The notes under the pieces were generated by a model. The model saw only the letters and a program-made list of their open reading frames with translations, had not been told where the DNA came from and made no database searches. The position numbers and the translations under genes were made by a program. From Candidatus Woesearchaeota archaeon (GTDB lineage: Archaea; Nanobdellota; Nanobdellia; Woesearchaeales; GW2011-AR9): a stretch of 11,641 nucleotides of DNA. The stretch covers positions 1-11,641 of the forward strand of contig JACOZM010000008.1 in the NCBI GenBank assembly GCA_016181345.1, written 5' to 3'. Below are positions 1 to 5,937 of this stretch, piece by piece; the stretch's first letter is position 1; every line of letters begins with the position of its first letter.

Positions 1-661
1 ATTGAGAGGCGTTGATGCTATTATTGTGCCAATCGGCTGGGGAAAAAGAGGAGCTGAAGGGAAAATACAAGCAGTAAAATATGCGCGAGAAAATAAAATA
101 CCATATTTAGGATTGTGTTATGGCATGCAATTAGCATGTGTAGAATTCGCCAGAAATGTCTGCGGATTAAAGGATGCTGATACCGAAGAGAATAGTCCAG
201 AAACGCAGAACAAGATTATCCACAGTATTCCCTTTAATGAGAAATATCAGGTGATCAAGGGAGAAGGAACTTCCATGCGTTTAGGGGCATATGACTGCGT
301 AGTTAAAGAAGGGACTTTAGCGTGGGAATTGTACGAAAGATATGATGGATGGAAGAAGACTAACAACAATAATAGCAATAATGATCAGGGAATTCAGAAA
401 GGGCTAGTCAGTGAAAGACATCGCCACCGTTATGAGTTCAATAATGAGTATCGAAAAATTCTGGAAGAAAAAGGTTTTGTTTTTTCGGGAACGAGTCCAG
501 ATAATTTTTTTGTAGAAGTTATTGAGCTGCCGAAAGAACAGCACCCTTATTTTATTGCCACACAAGCACATCCAGAATATAAATCAAAACCATTGACACC
601 ACATCCGTTCTTTTTAGGATTGATTAATGCGGCGGAAAAGTATAAAGAAAAGGACGTATAG
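1..661 (+). CDS. pyrG: CTP synthase, C-terminal glutaminase part (5'-truncated by window edge)
   Basis: CTP synthase makes CTP from UTP, ATP and glutamine in the cytoplasm; this part releases ammonia from glutamine. The frame is open at the left edge, so the synthetase domain and the true start lie outside; the first in-frame codon here (TTG at 2) is internal. Numbering from it, visible family motifs are GKRGAEGK (14-21), the nucleophile elbow GLCYGMQ with Cys39, TMRLGAY (90, 92-97 with an inserted Ser), the family-specific SERHRHRYEFNN (137-148), FSGTSPD (161-167) and the catalytic HPE (His190, Glu192), followed by the usual HPFFLG ending. Two oddities: the oxyanion loop usually reads GGFG but here IGWG, and an Asn-rich stretch (about 120-128) is inserted before SERHRHR. 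The gene ends in TAG, three bases before the flanking repeat of a MITE-like element. The identification is secure. Confidence 0.94.
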   Translation, partial: LRGVDAIIVPIGWGKRGAEGKIQAVKYARENKIPYLGLCYGMQLACVEFARNVCGLKDADTEENSPETQNKIIHSIPFNEKYQVIKGEGTSMRLGAYDCVVKEGTLAWELYERYDGWKKTNNNNSNNDQGIQKGLVSERHRHRYEFNNEYRKILEEKGFVFSGTSPDNFFVEVIELPKEQHPYFIATQAHPEYKSKPLTPHPFFLGLINAAEKYKEKDV

Positions 662-671
662 AGAAAAATAA

Positions 672-709
672 GTACGTATTTAGTTCTACAACAAAAATAG
701 TGGCAGGTC
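672..709 (+). repeat. Left terminal inverted repeat of the MITE-like element
   Basis: The repeat begins GTACGTATTTAGTTC and continues after a 5-nt non-matching stretch with CAAAAATAGTGGCA and GGTC. It is the reverse complement of 822-858 apart from the bubble (5 nt here, 3 nt on the right) and a single-base bulge on the right. Confidence 0.75.
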
Positions 710-821
710 GTAAAATCTAGCCTGATGTTTTAGTAAAAAGTTATTGAAGAAGAATCGCTTTAAGCAAAAAAATCAGGCAACTAATCTTGTTTTACAAAGT
801 CCTTAATGAATTTTCCCTCTT

Positions 822-858
822 GACCTTGCCACTATTTTTGACTGAACTAAATACGTAC
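822..858 (-). repeat. Right terminal inverted repeat of the MITE-like element
   Basis: This is the inverted partner of 672-709 and ends ...AAATACGTAC at 858. It is followed immediately by AAAAATAA (859-866), the same octamer that precedes the left repeat at 664-671. Confidence 0.75.
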
Positions 859-889
859 AAAAATAAGAGAGATTAAAAAGGAGAAGAGA

Positions 890-949
890 ATGATGTACAC
901 AGAAACCCTTAAAAATAAGGAGGATATGATTAGTGGATGGGCTTTCTAA
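890..949 (+). CDS. Possible 19-codon leader ORF overlapping the next gene's start
   Basis: Two consecutive ATG codons at 890 and 893 follow an AAGGAG Shine-Dalgarno-like sequence (about 878-883) at good spacing. The frame runs 19 codons to TAA at 947-949 and overlaps the start of the 228-aa gene (ATG 937) by 13 nt. A run of eight A (948-955) sits at the overlap. It may be a translated leader coupled to the next gene, or the original N-terminus of that gene now separated by an indel. The product resembles nothing I recognise, and chance occurrence is quite possible. Confidence 0.25.
   Translation: MMYTETLKNKEDMISGWAF
917..924 (+). promoter_or_regulatory. Shine-Dalgarno sequence before the 228-aa unknown protein
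   Basis: AAGGAGGA is a near-perfect match to the anti-Shine-Dalgarno tail of 16S rRNA. It lies 12 nt before ATG 937, somewhat long spacing, and only 1 nt before an in-frame ATG (926) of the overlapping 19-codon ORF. ATG 937 is therefore the likely start of the long gene, although spacing is not ideal. Confidence 0.5.
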
Positions 950-1623
950 AAAAAAGAAGTGCTGAAGAATTGTTAGCCATGGGTGATAATAAGCTCCGGA
1001 AACTAGCAAGCGACTTTGAAAAGGTGAGAACAGATTTTGGCACTATAATGTCAGACATCAACGAGTTTGCTACTGCCTTGGCTGCGCTGCGGAAAGGAAA
1101 TAACAAGTTGCAGCCACTTGTACAGAAAAGAGCTGATGATCTTATTGTTCGCATTGAGAAATTACGCGATCTGCTAGGTGTTACTGAAAAGGATGTAAAT
1201 GAAGAGGTAAAAAATAGAGATGGTCCAAAAGTTAGGGTTATGGCGATTGGATCAAAATTAAGAGGTGAACATCTAGAGTTTGTTATAACTGATAAAAAGA
1301 TAACAATAACTTGTGAAAAGCAACAAAGTAATGAGATGACTTCATTTGTTCATCACCTTCCAGAAACTATTTTAGCCTCATATGATTTTTCCAATCGAAT
1401 ACATCTAAAGAAGGACCATGTCACTCTAGAATGGAACGGAACTCATTATGTGGTAACAAAGGTTAATCCAAGAGGCAAGACATTTATTTATCTAGGAAAT
1501 GGGTCGCTTATTCAACTCACTTTAAAGCAAAATCAGGTCATTGGCTATGATGATAACGCACTAATCTTAGGAGACAACTTTGGAGACGATGATAAGCTAA
1601 TCCTGCGTTTTAATAAAGTTTAA
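937..1623 (+). CDS. Unrecognised 228-aa protein, helical N-terminus and beta-rich C-terminus
   Basis: I do not recognise this protein. Residues about 8-95 are highly charged and helix-prone, rich in Lys, Glu, Leu and Ala, suggesting a coiled-coil or helical-bundle segment. Residues about 97-228 alternate hydrophobic and polar residues with turns such as NGTH, NPRGK, LGNGS and GDNFGDDD, as expected of a beta domain. There is no signal peptide or membrane segment, so it is probably cytoplasmic. The start is ATG 937 because TAG at 931 closes the frame just upstream and a strong AAGGAGG lies before it; ATG 979 is a possible internal alternative. It is the first gene after the MITE-like element and ends in TAA. 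It may be transcribed alone, since a promoter for the next gene begins 118 nt downstream. Confidence 0.7.
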   Translation: MGFLKKRSAEELLAMGDNKLRKLASDFEKVRTDFGTIMSDINEFATALAALRKGNNKLQPLVQKRADDLIVRIEKLRDLLGVTEKDVNEEVKNRDGPKVRVMAIGSKLRGEHLEFVITDKKITITCEKQQSNEMTSFVHHLPETILASYDFSNRIHLKKDHVTLEWNGTHYVVTKVNPRGKTFIYLGNGSLIQLTLKQNQVIGYDDNALILGDNFGDDDKLILRFNKV

Positions 1624-1626
1624 TCA

Positions 1627-1657
1627 ATTTCTCCTGTTCTTTTATGATACCATTTTT
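1627..1657 (+). terminator. Possible T-rich archaeal terminator after the 228-aa gene
   Basis: Just after the stop codon the coding strand has pyrimidine/T-rich patches (TTTCTCCTGTTCTTTT and ATTTTTA). Archaeal RNA polymerase can terminate on U-rich tracts without a hairpin. There is no diagnostic structure, so this is tentative. Confidence 0.25.
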
Positions 1658-1740
1658 AGGCCTAGGAAAACCGATTACCATCTGTTGATAAGTTTACTGA
1701 GTATTTAATGATAATAAAAATTCTACACGACCGCAAAACC

Positions 1741-1748
1741 TTTATAAA
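1741..1748 (+). promoter_or_regulatory. TATA box for the ABC transporter ATPase gene
   Basis: TTTATAAA, preceded by CGCAAAACC as a possible TFB-recognition element, lies 22-29 nt before the GTG start at 1770. In archaea transcription starts about 25 nt downstream of the TATA box, so the transcript would begin at or next to the start codon. No Shine-Dalgarno sequence is present, consistent with a leaderless mRNA. Confidence 0.7.
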
Positions 1749-1769
1749 CATACCTTCTCTCCTAGGATT

Positions 1770-2720
1770 GTGGAACTTATCAGGCTAAAAGGGGTAGATA
1801 AACAGTACTATAATCATGATATTCTCAAAGGAGTAGACTTCTCTATAGAAGAAGGGGACTTTTTAGGAGTAATCGGAAAATCAGGAAGCGGAAAAACGAC
1901 GCTGCTGAATTTAATCACTGGATTTATCCAGCCGACCAAAGGACAGGTCCTTTATTTTTCTAAAGTAACGGAAGGGCCGCAAGACTTGAATTATGATTTA
2001 CATAAATTAAAGAAATTTATTGGATTTACGCCTCAGCATAATGCATTTTATCCTAAGCTTACCGTAAAAGAAAACTTATTCCATTTCGGCAAGCTCTATA
2101 AGGTGGAAAGGAATACTCTTGTCTATAACATTAAAAATTTATTAGAATTCACTCGGCTGATTGATCACAGAAATAAGCTGGCCGAGCATCTTTCTGAAGG
2201 GATGCAACGGCGATTAGACATTGCTTGTAGTTTAGTGCATAAACCGAAACTTCTCGTTTTAGATGAGCCAACGGCAGATTTAGATCCACTTATTCAAAAA
2301 GAAATTTTAACCCTGCTGAAAGAAGTCAATAAGTTAGGAGTAACTATTGTCATGGCCTCGCATCAGTTAGAAAGCGTAGAAAATATTTGTAATAAAGTAG
2401 CCATCGTCCATGATTCTAAAGTTTACAGCCATGGACTTATTGATGACATCAAAAAACCATTTTTAAAGCAGAATTTTACCATCAATCTTAGGCCTGGAGA
2501 AAACAGAGAGCTATTAATCAATACCTTACAACGGCTTCCGATAAAAAAAATTGTTGACCAAGGGACGCAGCTCGTCATTTATCCAGAGGATATTCAAAGG
2601 ACAGTTTCTTCGTTATTAAAAGTCCTAGAAGAAGAAAATCTTTATTTTAATGATCTTGACGTCAGAAAGCCATCCTTAAATGAGATATTTGAATTGATTA
2701 GCTTGAGGAAGGATCGTTAG
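1770..2720 (+). CDS. ABC transporter ATP-binding protein
   Basis: This cytoplasmic ATPase subunit would power the membrane protein encoded next. It has Walker A GKSGSGKT (36-43), Q-loop TPQHN with Gln89, signature LSEGM (141-145), Walker B LLVLDE (161-166), D-loop ADLDP (169-173) and switch His198 in ASHQ. The signature departs from the usual LSGGQ at two positions. After the roughly 225-residue nucleotide-binding domain comes a C-terminal extension of about 90 residues, as often seen in CcmA-type exporter ATPases. The start is GTG 1770, supported by the TATA box at the spacing expected for a leaderless mRNA. The permease follows after 140 nt on the same strand. The substrate cannot be read from the sequence; export of a lipid, glycan or peptide is typical of ABC-2 systems. 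Confidence 0.93.
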   Translation: MELIRLKGVDKQYYNHDILKGVDFSIEEGDFLGVIGKSGSGKTTLLNLITGFIQPTKGQVLYFSKVTEGPQDLNYDLHKLKKFIGFTPQHNAFYPKLTVKENLFHFGKLYKVERNTLVYNIKNLLEFTRLIDHRNKLAEHLSEGMQRRLDIACSLVHKPKLLVLDEPTADLDPLIQKEILTLLKEVNKLGVTIVMASHQLESVENICNKVAIVHDSKVYSHGLIDDIKKPFLKQNFTINLRPGENRELLINTLQRLPIKKIVDQGTQLVIYPEDIQRTVSSLLKVLEEENLYFNDLDVRKPSLNEIFELISLRKDR

Positions 2721-2860
2721 TGAAGCAAAAGTCATTAGAAATATGCTTGCGGGCAACTAGATAAGAGGAAGAAGATAAGCAAAAAAGAAGAAGAATAGAA
2801 AAATAGCTTATCCATAGGGAAAATTAGTCCATCATAAAAAAAGAGGTAAAAAAGAGGGAT

Positions 2861-4594
2861 ATGAAAGCAGTCTGGTATCTTACCCTAAAGAATTTGAGAC
2901 TTTTAGTGCGAGCAAGAATGTCTGCACTTATTGTAATCTTTGCCCCCTTACTGATCATCTTAGTTTTAGGGTTATCCTATAACACATCGTCAAATTACGG
3001 ATTAAATATAGGGGTGTACTCTTCTAGTTTTACTGAAGAAGTTAATTCTTTTATCAAGGTTTTGCAGGAAGAGGAGTTTAGGATCATCACGTATAATGAC
3101 GTTGAGGAATGTGTTGATGACATTAAGCTTGGGGCCGTCCATACCTGCATCGAAGTTCCGGAAAGTTTTGCCGTTGATGGTAATCAGCAAAAAGAAATCG
3201 TCTATCATCTTGATCCCAGCAAGATCAATCTTGTTTACATGATCCAAGAAACTCTGAAGACAAAATTTAATGTTAAATCTCAAGAAATTTCTCAGGATAT
3301 TGCAGGGAATATACTTACCAAACTAAGCACAACAAAAAATGTTATTGTAGAAAAAAATGCAGTGTTAGGATCGGCAAAAGAGAAAAGCAGTTCAGCATTG
3401 AGCGCTTCGGAAAGTACAAAAACAAGCTTAGCCGGATTAGATTTAGTCTTGCCAACATATAACTATAATTATTCTCTTGTTACTGATGTAGTTCAGACTA
3501 TTGGAGAAGCTCAGAGTAAAATTACCAAAGCGATAGCAGTAATCGATGCTTCAACGCTGAACAGCACGGAAAAGACCAGCATCAAATCAACCCTAAGTGG
3601 AGCTAACGGAAATCTATCAGCAGCTTCTAGCACATTAAATGGCCCAGGAACAGAAACTGTAGAAAATTTAATCTCCTCTCTCCGAGGAAATCTGGACTTA
3701 TTGAAAAGCAAGCTCAGTGCTGCTTCTGATGGCATCACTAGTGCTACGTCTTCCTTAGGAACAACGACGTCATCATTAACTGAAGTTACTTCTTCCCTTG
3801 AAACAGTGATGGCTGCTTTAACTAGCGCTGAAGCAGATTTGAATTCCTTATCAGTAACGAATCCCGATGTTGTTTCTTCGCCGATAAAAACAACGGTGAA
3901 AAAAGTTGGAAAAGAGGGGACATACCTTAATTACCTCTTTCCAGCATTATTAGTTTTAGTAGTGATGTTTGCTTCTCTTCTTTTAGGAACAACCTTAGTG
4001 ATGATGGAAAAGAATAGCCCAGCGTTTTTAAGAAATTTCTTTTTACCTTTGAAGAAAGCAACGTTTATTACTGCTACGTATTTAACCACCTTAATCCTCA
4101 TCATTATTCAACTCATTATTATTTTAGGAGTATCAATGATCTTCTTAGATGTTTCTGGATTTGGATTAGTATTCTTTATCTTGCTCGTAGCTGCATCGAT
4201 CTTTGCCTTCTTAGGTATGGCTGTTGGCTATATCTTTACGTCGGAAGAAACAGGAGTTTTAGCTTCGATTTCATTAGGGAGTATCTTACTCTTTGTTTCA
4301 GGAGTTATCTTACCATTAGAAAGTGTCTCGCCGTTCTTACGAGAGATTACCTACTTTAATCCTTTTGTTATTGCTGAAAAATTGATACGAGAGGTGTTTA
4401 TCTTTCAATCGCCGTTTTCAGCCATCTGGATGGATCTCTTAACCTTAATCAGCTATTGCGTCGTGATGTTCCTGGTTATTTTAATTGCTGAATCGCTGAT
4501 GCACAAGAACTTAATCCATCGGTTTATGCACCACCATCATTTAAAACATCGCCAAGAGCAGAAACAAGTAAAAGCAGGTGGGATATTAAGGTAG
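2861..4594 (+). CDS. ABC-2 type transporter permease with large coiled-coil outer domain
   Basis: This is the membrane subunit pairing with the preceding ATPase. One membrane segment lies near the N-terminus (about 22-40). A non-membrane region of about 310 residues follows (43-354), then five segments (about 355-380, 402-428, 433-458, 464-484, 524-543). This is the ABC-2 plan of one anchor, an outer domain and a C-terminal membrane bundle. Residues 165-335 are rich in Ser, Thr, Ala and Leu. A hydrophobic residue falls every seventh position from Ile271 to Leu327 (271, 278, 285, 292, 299, 306, 313, 320, 327), with the near-repeats TSSLGTT, TSSLTEV and TSSLETV, so a long coiled coil is likely. 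The layout recalls YhgE/Pip-like proteins. The C-terminal tail has a His cluster (HRFMHHHHLKHR, 553-564). ATG 2861 has GAGGT at 2843-2847; the 140-nt gap before it is purine-rich and has only a weak TATA-like site (about 2831-2838). Confidence 0.9.
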   Translation: MKAVWYLTLKNLRLLVRARMSALIVIFAPLLIILVLGLSYNTSSNYGLNIGVYSSSFTEEVNSFIKVLQEEEFRIITYNDVEECVDDIKLGAVHTCIEVPESFAVDGNQQKEIVYHLDPSKINLVYMIQETLKTKFNVKSQEISQDIAGNILTKLSTTKNVIVEKNAVLGSAKEKSSSALSASESTKTSLAGLDLVLPTYNYNYSLVTDVVQTIGEAQSKITKAIAVIDASTLNSTEKTSIKSTLSGANGNLSAASSTLNGPGTETVENLISSLRGNLDLLKSKLSAASDGITSATSSLGTTTSSLTEVTSSLETVMAALTSAEADLNSLSVTNPDVVSSPIKTTVKKVGKEGTYLNYLFPALLVLVVMFASLLLGTTLVMMEKNSPAFLRNFFLPLKKATFITATYLTTLILIIIQLIIILGVSMIFLDVSGFGLVFFILLVAASIFAFLGMAVGYIFTSEETGVLASISLGSILLFVSGVILPLESVSPFLREITYFNPFVIAEKLIREVFIFQSPFSAIWMDLLTLISYCVVMFLVILIAESLMHKNLIHRFMHHHHLKHRQEQKQVKAGGILR

Positions 4595-4617
4595 AAAAAA
4601 CAATTAGAGCAGATAAA

Positions 4618-5208
4618 TTAAGATGTGCTTGAGATACTAGTTTCCCTACAAATTTTTAAAAAATTATTAAAGATAATTTCTCCCTTCTTACCGGAGACTT
4701 CTGGATGAAATTGGACGCTATAGATCTTTTTTTGCTTATGTTTCATCGCTTCGTTACCGCAGGAATCAGATCTTGCCAATAGATCAAAATGGTCTGTTAA
4801 AGTAATGAATTCATAATGCTCTTCTCGAAAAGAAGACTTGTTGTTTACATCGATAAATAATTCGTCAGGCTGTGAAGGTTGTAATAGGTCTATTTGCTCT
4901 TGTTTACTGGTCCTTTCCCCATGATAAATGTTAGATCCATAGAGCAATCCCAAGATTTGATGGCCTAAGCATATCCCTAGTACGGGCAAATCTGTTTTTT
5001 TGATAAATTGAAAATTGCGTAAATATTCTTCTTGGTTAATTTGACTAAGAAAAGTAGGGCCGCCAGAGATGATAATGCCGGAAAAAGAAGTAAAATCAGT
5101 ATCTGGGAGACGATTTAAAGTAATGATTTGATAAGAACTGCCTAAGTGGCTAACACAACGTTTAATATTCTTTATCCAAGGACAACCGCAATCAATAATA
5201 GCGATCAT
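4618..5208 (-). CDS. guaAA: Class I glutamine amidotransferase, GMP synthase subunit A-like
   Basis: This is a triad glutaminase of 196 aa, matching the stand-alone glutaminase subunit of split archaeal GMP synthase. That subunit passes ammonia from glutamine to a separate synthetase that aminates XMP to GMP. Visible features are the oxyanion-side SGGP (48-51), the nucleophile elbow GICLGHQ with Cys80, EAMKHK (153-158) and YSVQFHPE with His168 and Glu170. EAMKHK plus the VQFHPEV context favours GuaA over other class I amidotransferases. It departs from the family at the N-terminus (DCGCPW where DNGGQY is usual) and at the interface motif usually reading SHxDEV, here EHYEFI. A paralogue with another ammonia acceptor is therefore possible. 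No synthetase subunit is in the window. It is convergent with the permease (23-nt gap) and divergent from the kinase (78-nt gap). Confidence 0.82.
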   Translation of the reverse strand: MIAIIDCGCPWIKNIKRCVSHLGSSYQIITLNRLPDTDFTSFSGIIISGGPTFLSQINQEEYLRNFQFIKKTDLPVLGICLGHQILGLLYGSNIYHGERTSKQEQIDLLQPSQPDELFIDVNNKSSFREEHYEFITLTDHFDLLARSDSCGNEAMKHKQKKIYSVQFHPEVSGKKGEIIFNNFLKICRETSISSTS

Positions 5209-5230
5209 GCCTCGGCGAGATGATGTTAAG

Positions 5231-5238
5231 AATAAAAA
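5231..5238 (-). promoter_or_regulatory. TATA-like box for the GuaA-like gene
   Basis: Read on the minus strand this is TTTTTATT, 23-30 nt before the ATG at 5208. It is the same register as the stronger TATA boxes in the window, although the match is weaker. No Shine-Dalgarno sequence is evident. Confidence 0.45.
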
Positions 5239-5255
5239 ACTTTCGATAAGATAAA

Positions 5256-5263
5256 TTTATATC
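5256..5263 (+). promoter_or_regulatory. TATA box for the Fap7/AK6-type kinase gene
   Basis: TTTATATC lies 24-31 nt before ATG 5287, with no Shine-Dalgarno sequence between, implying a leaderless transcript. It shares the 78-bp divergent region with the promoter of the GuaA-like gene. Confidence 0.6.
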
Positions 5264-5286
5264 CTTTTAATCATTCATCCGACTGA

Positions 5287-5784
5287 ATGAAAAAGCTCAT
5301 CGTCATCACGGGAACTCCAGGAGTAGGAAAAAGTACGTTAGCAAAAAAGTTGGCTCGGCGCTTAAAACTCAAGCGGATTGATCTCCATAATTATTATTCA
5401 GAGATTTCTCTTGGTTATGACCGGAAGAACAAATGCCATGATATTGATTTTAAGAAATTTATCGCTTTGATGACAAGATTGAAAGAAGAACATGGATTTA
5501 AAAAAAAAGGTGAGGTTGGAATTATTCTTGATTCTCATATTGCTCATCTTTTACCTAAGAGACTTATTGATTTTTGCATCATCCTTACGTGTTCTGATCT
5601 AAAAGTATTAGAGCGAAGATTGAAGAAGAGAAAATATTCTTTGCAGAAAATACGAGATAATTTGGAAGCAGAAATCATGCAAGTCTGTCTCCTAGAAGCT
5701 AAAGAAAAAGGATATAAAGTTATAGTAATAGATAGCTGTAGGAAAATTGATGTGAAAGAAATTGCCAGAGTTCTATCGGCGTAG
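5287..5784 (+). CDS. Adenylate kinase-like NTPase of the Fap7/AK6 (hCINAP) family
   Basis: This P-loop enzyme of 165 aa has the length and motif order of the Fap7/AK6 family, which has adenylate kinase/ATPase activity. In yeast and archaea it assists small-subunit ribosome maturation together with ribosomal protein uS11 (Rps14). Visible features are the phosphate-binding loop GTPGVGKS (9-16), an early Asp/His segment IDLHNYY (31-37), the family-typical DSHIAHLLP (82-90; relatives usually read GHxAHLLP), a LID-like basic stretch ERRLKKRKYS (109-118) and the conserved IRDNLEAEI (122-130). The start is set by the TATA box 24-31 nt upstream. The TAG stop touches the probable true end of the convergent methyltransferase-like gene with no bases between. 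Confidence 0.88.
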   Translation: MKKLIVITGTPGVGKSTLAKKLARRLKLKRIDLHNYYSEISLGYDRKNKCHDIDFKKFIALMTRLKEEHGFKKKGEVGIILDSHIAHLLPKRLIDFCIILTCSDLKVLERRLKKRKYSLQKIRDNLEAEIMQVCLLEAKEKGYKVIVIDSCRKIDVKEIARVLSA

Positions 5785-5937
5785 TTATGAACTCTCTTTC
5801 ATAGGATCTAAGGTGCTAACATAAAAAGAAGGCGTGTTAAAAGGAAAACCTTGTGTTGGATGTTGCTCTCGATAAAGTTTAGCACCCATAGAGATTGCCA
5901 ATTTTAAAGCACGATTTAGTACATAGACGAAGGGAGC
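5785..5937 (-). pseudogene. Out-of-frame C-terminal tail of the methyltransferase-like gene
   Basis: On the minus strand, in a frame different from the gene ending at 5879, an uninterrupted 50-codon stretch runs from just after a TAA (5938-5940) to a TAA at 5785-5787. Its product is protein-like and fills the gap exactly to the kinase stop codon (5784). Features include VYVLNRALKLAISMGAKLY and, nearer the end, QGFPFNTPSFYV. By contrast the last 17 residues of the upstream frame are Cys-rich and look like out-of-frame reading. Dropping one base, for example from the GGG at 5932-5934, joins both parts into a 293-aa protein. I infer a +1 indel: a sequencing or assembly error, or a real inactivating mutation. 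Confidence 0.7.

Larger units (their letters stand above)
672..858. mobile_element. MITE-like non-coding element with terminal inverted repeats and 8-bp flanking direct repeats
   Basis: The ends of this 187-bp segment are inverted copies of each other. 15 bp pair perfectly (672-686 with 844-858), a short mismatch bubble follows, 14 bp pair perfectly (692-705 with 827-840), and four more pair across a 1-nt bulge. An inner, looser pairing continues with GTAAAA (710-715 with 790-795) and CCTGAT (721-726 with 772-777). Exactly outside the ends stands the same 8-mer, AAAAATAA (664-671 and 859-866), as expected of a target-site duplication. No convincing reading frame lies inside, so it would be mobilised in trans by a transposase not seen here. 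Caution: the 8-mer is A-rich and recurs at 911-918. The alternative is a stable structured RNA or long hairpin after pyrG. Confidence 0.68.

Noticed and set aside
1661..1767. CCTAGGA occurs twice, at 1661-1667 and 1761-1767, exactly 100 bp apart, the second just before a start codon.
   Set aside because: Two copies of a 7-mer are not enough for an operator claim, and the second falls where a leaderless promoter needs its start region. No wider similarity flanks them.
2774..2812. Inverted repeat GATAAGC / GCTTATC with a 25-nt loop between the ABC ATPase and permease genes.
   Set aside because: The stem is only 7 bp with a long purine-rich loop and no U-tract, so it is too weak for a terminator or attenuator.
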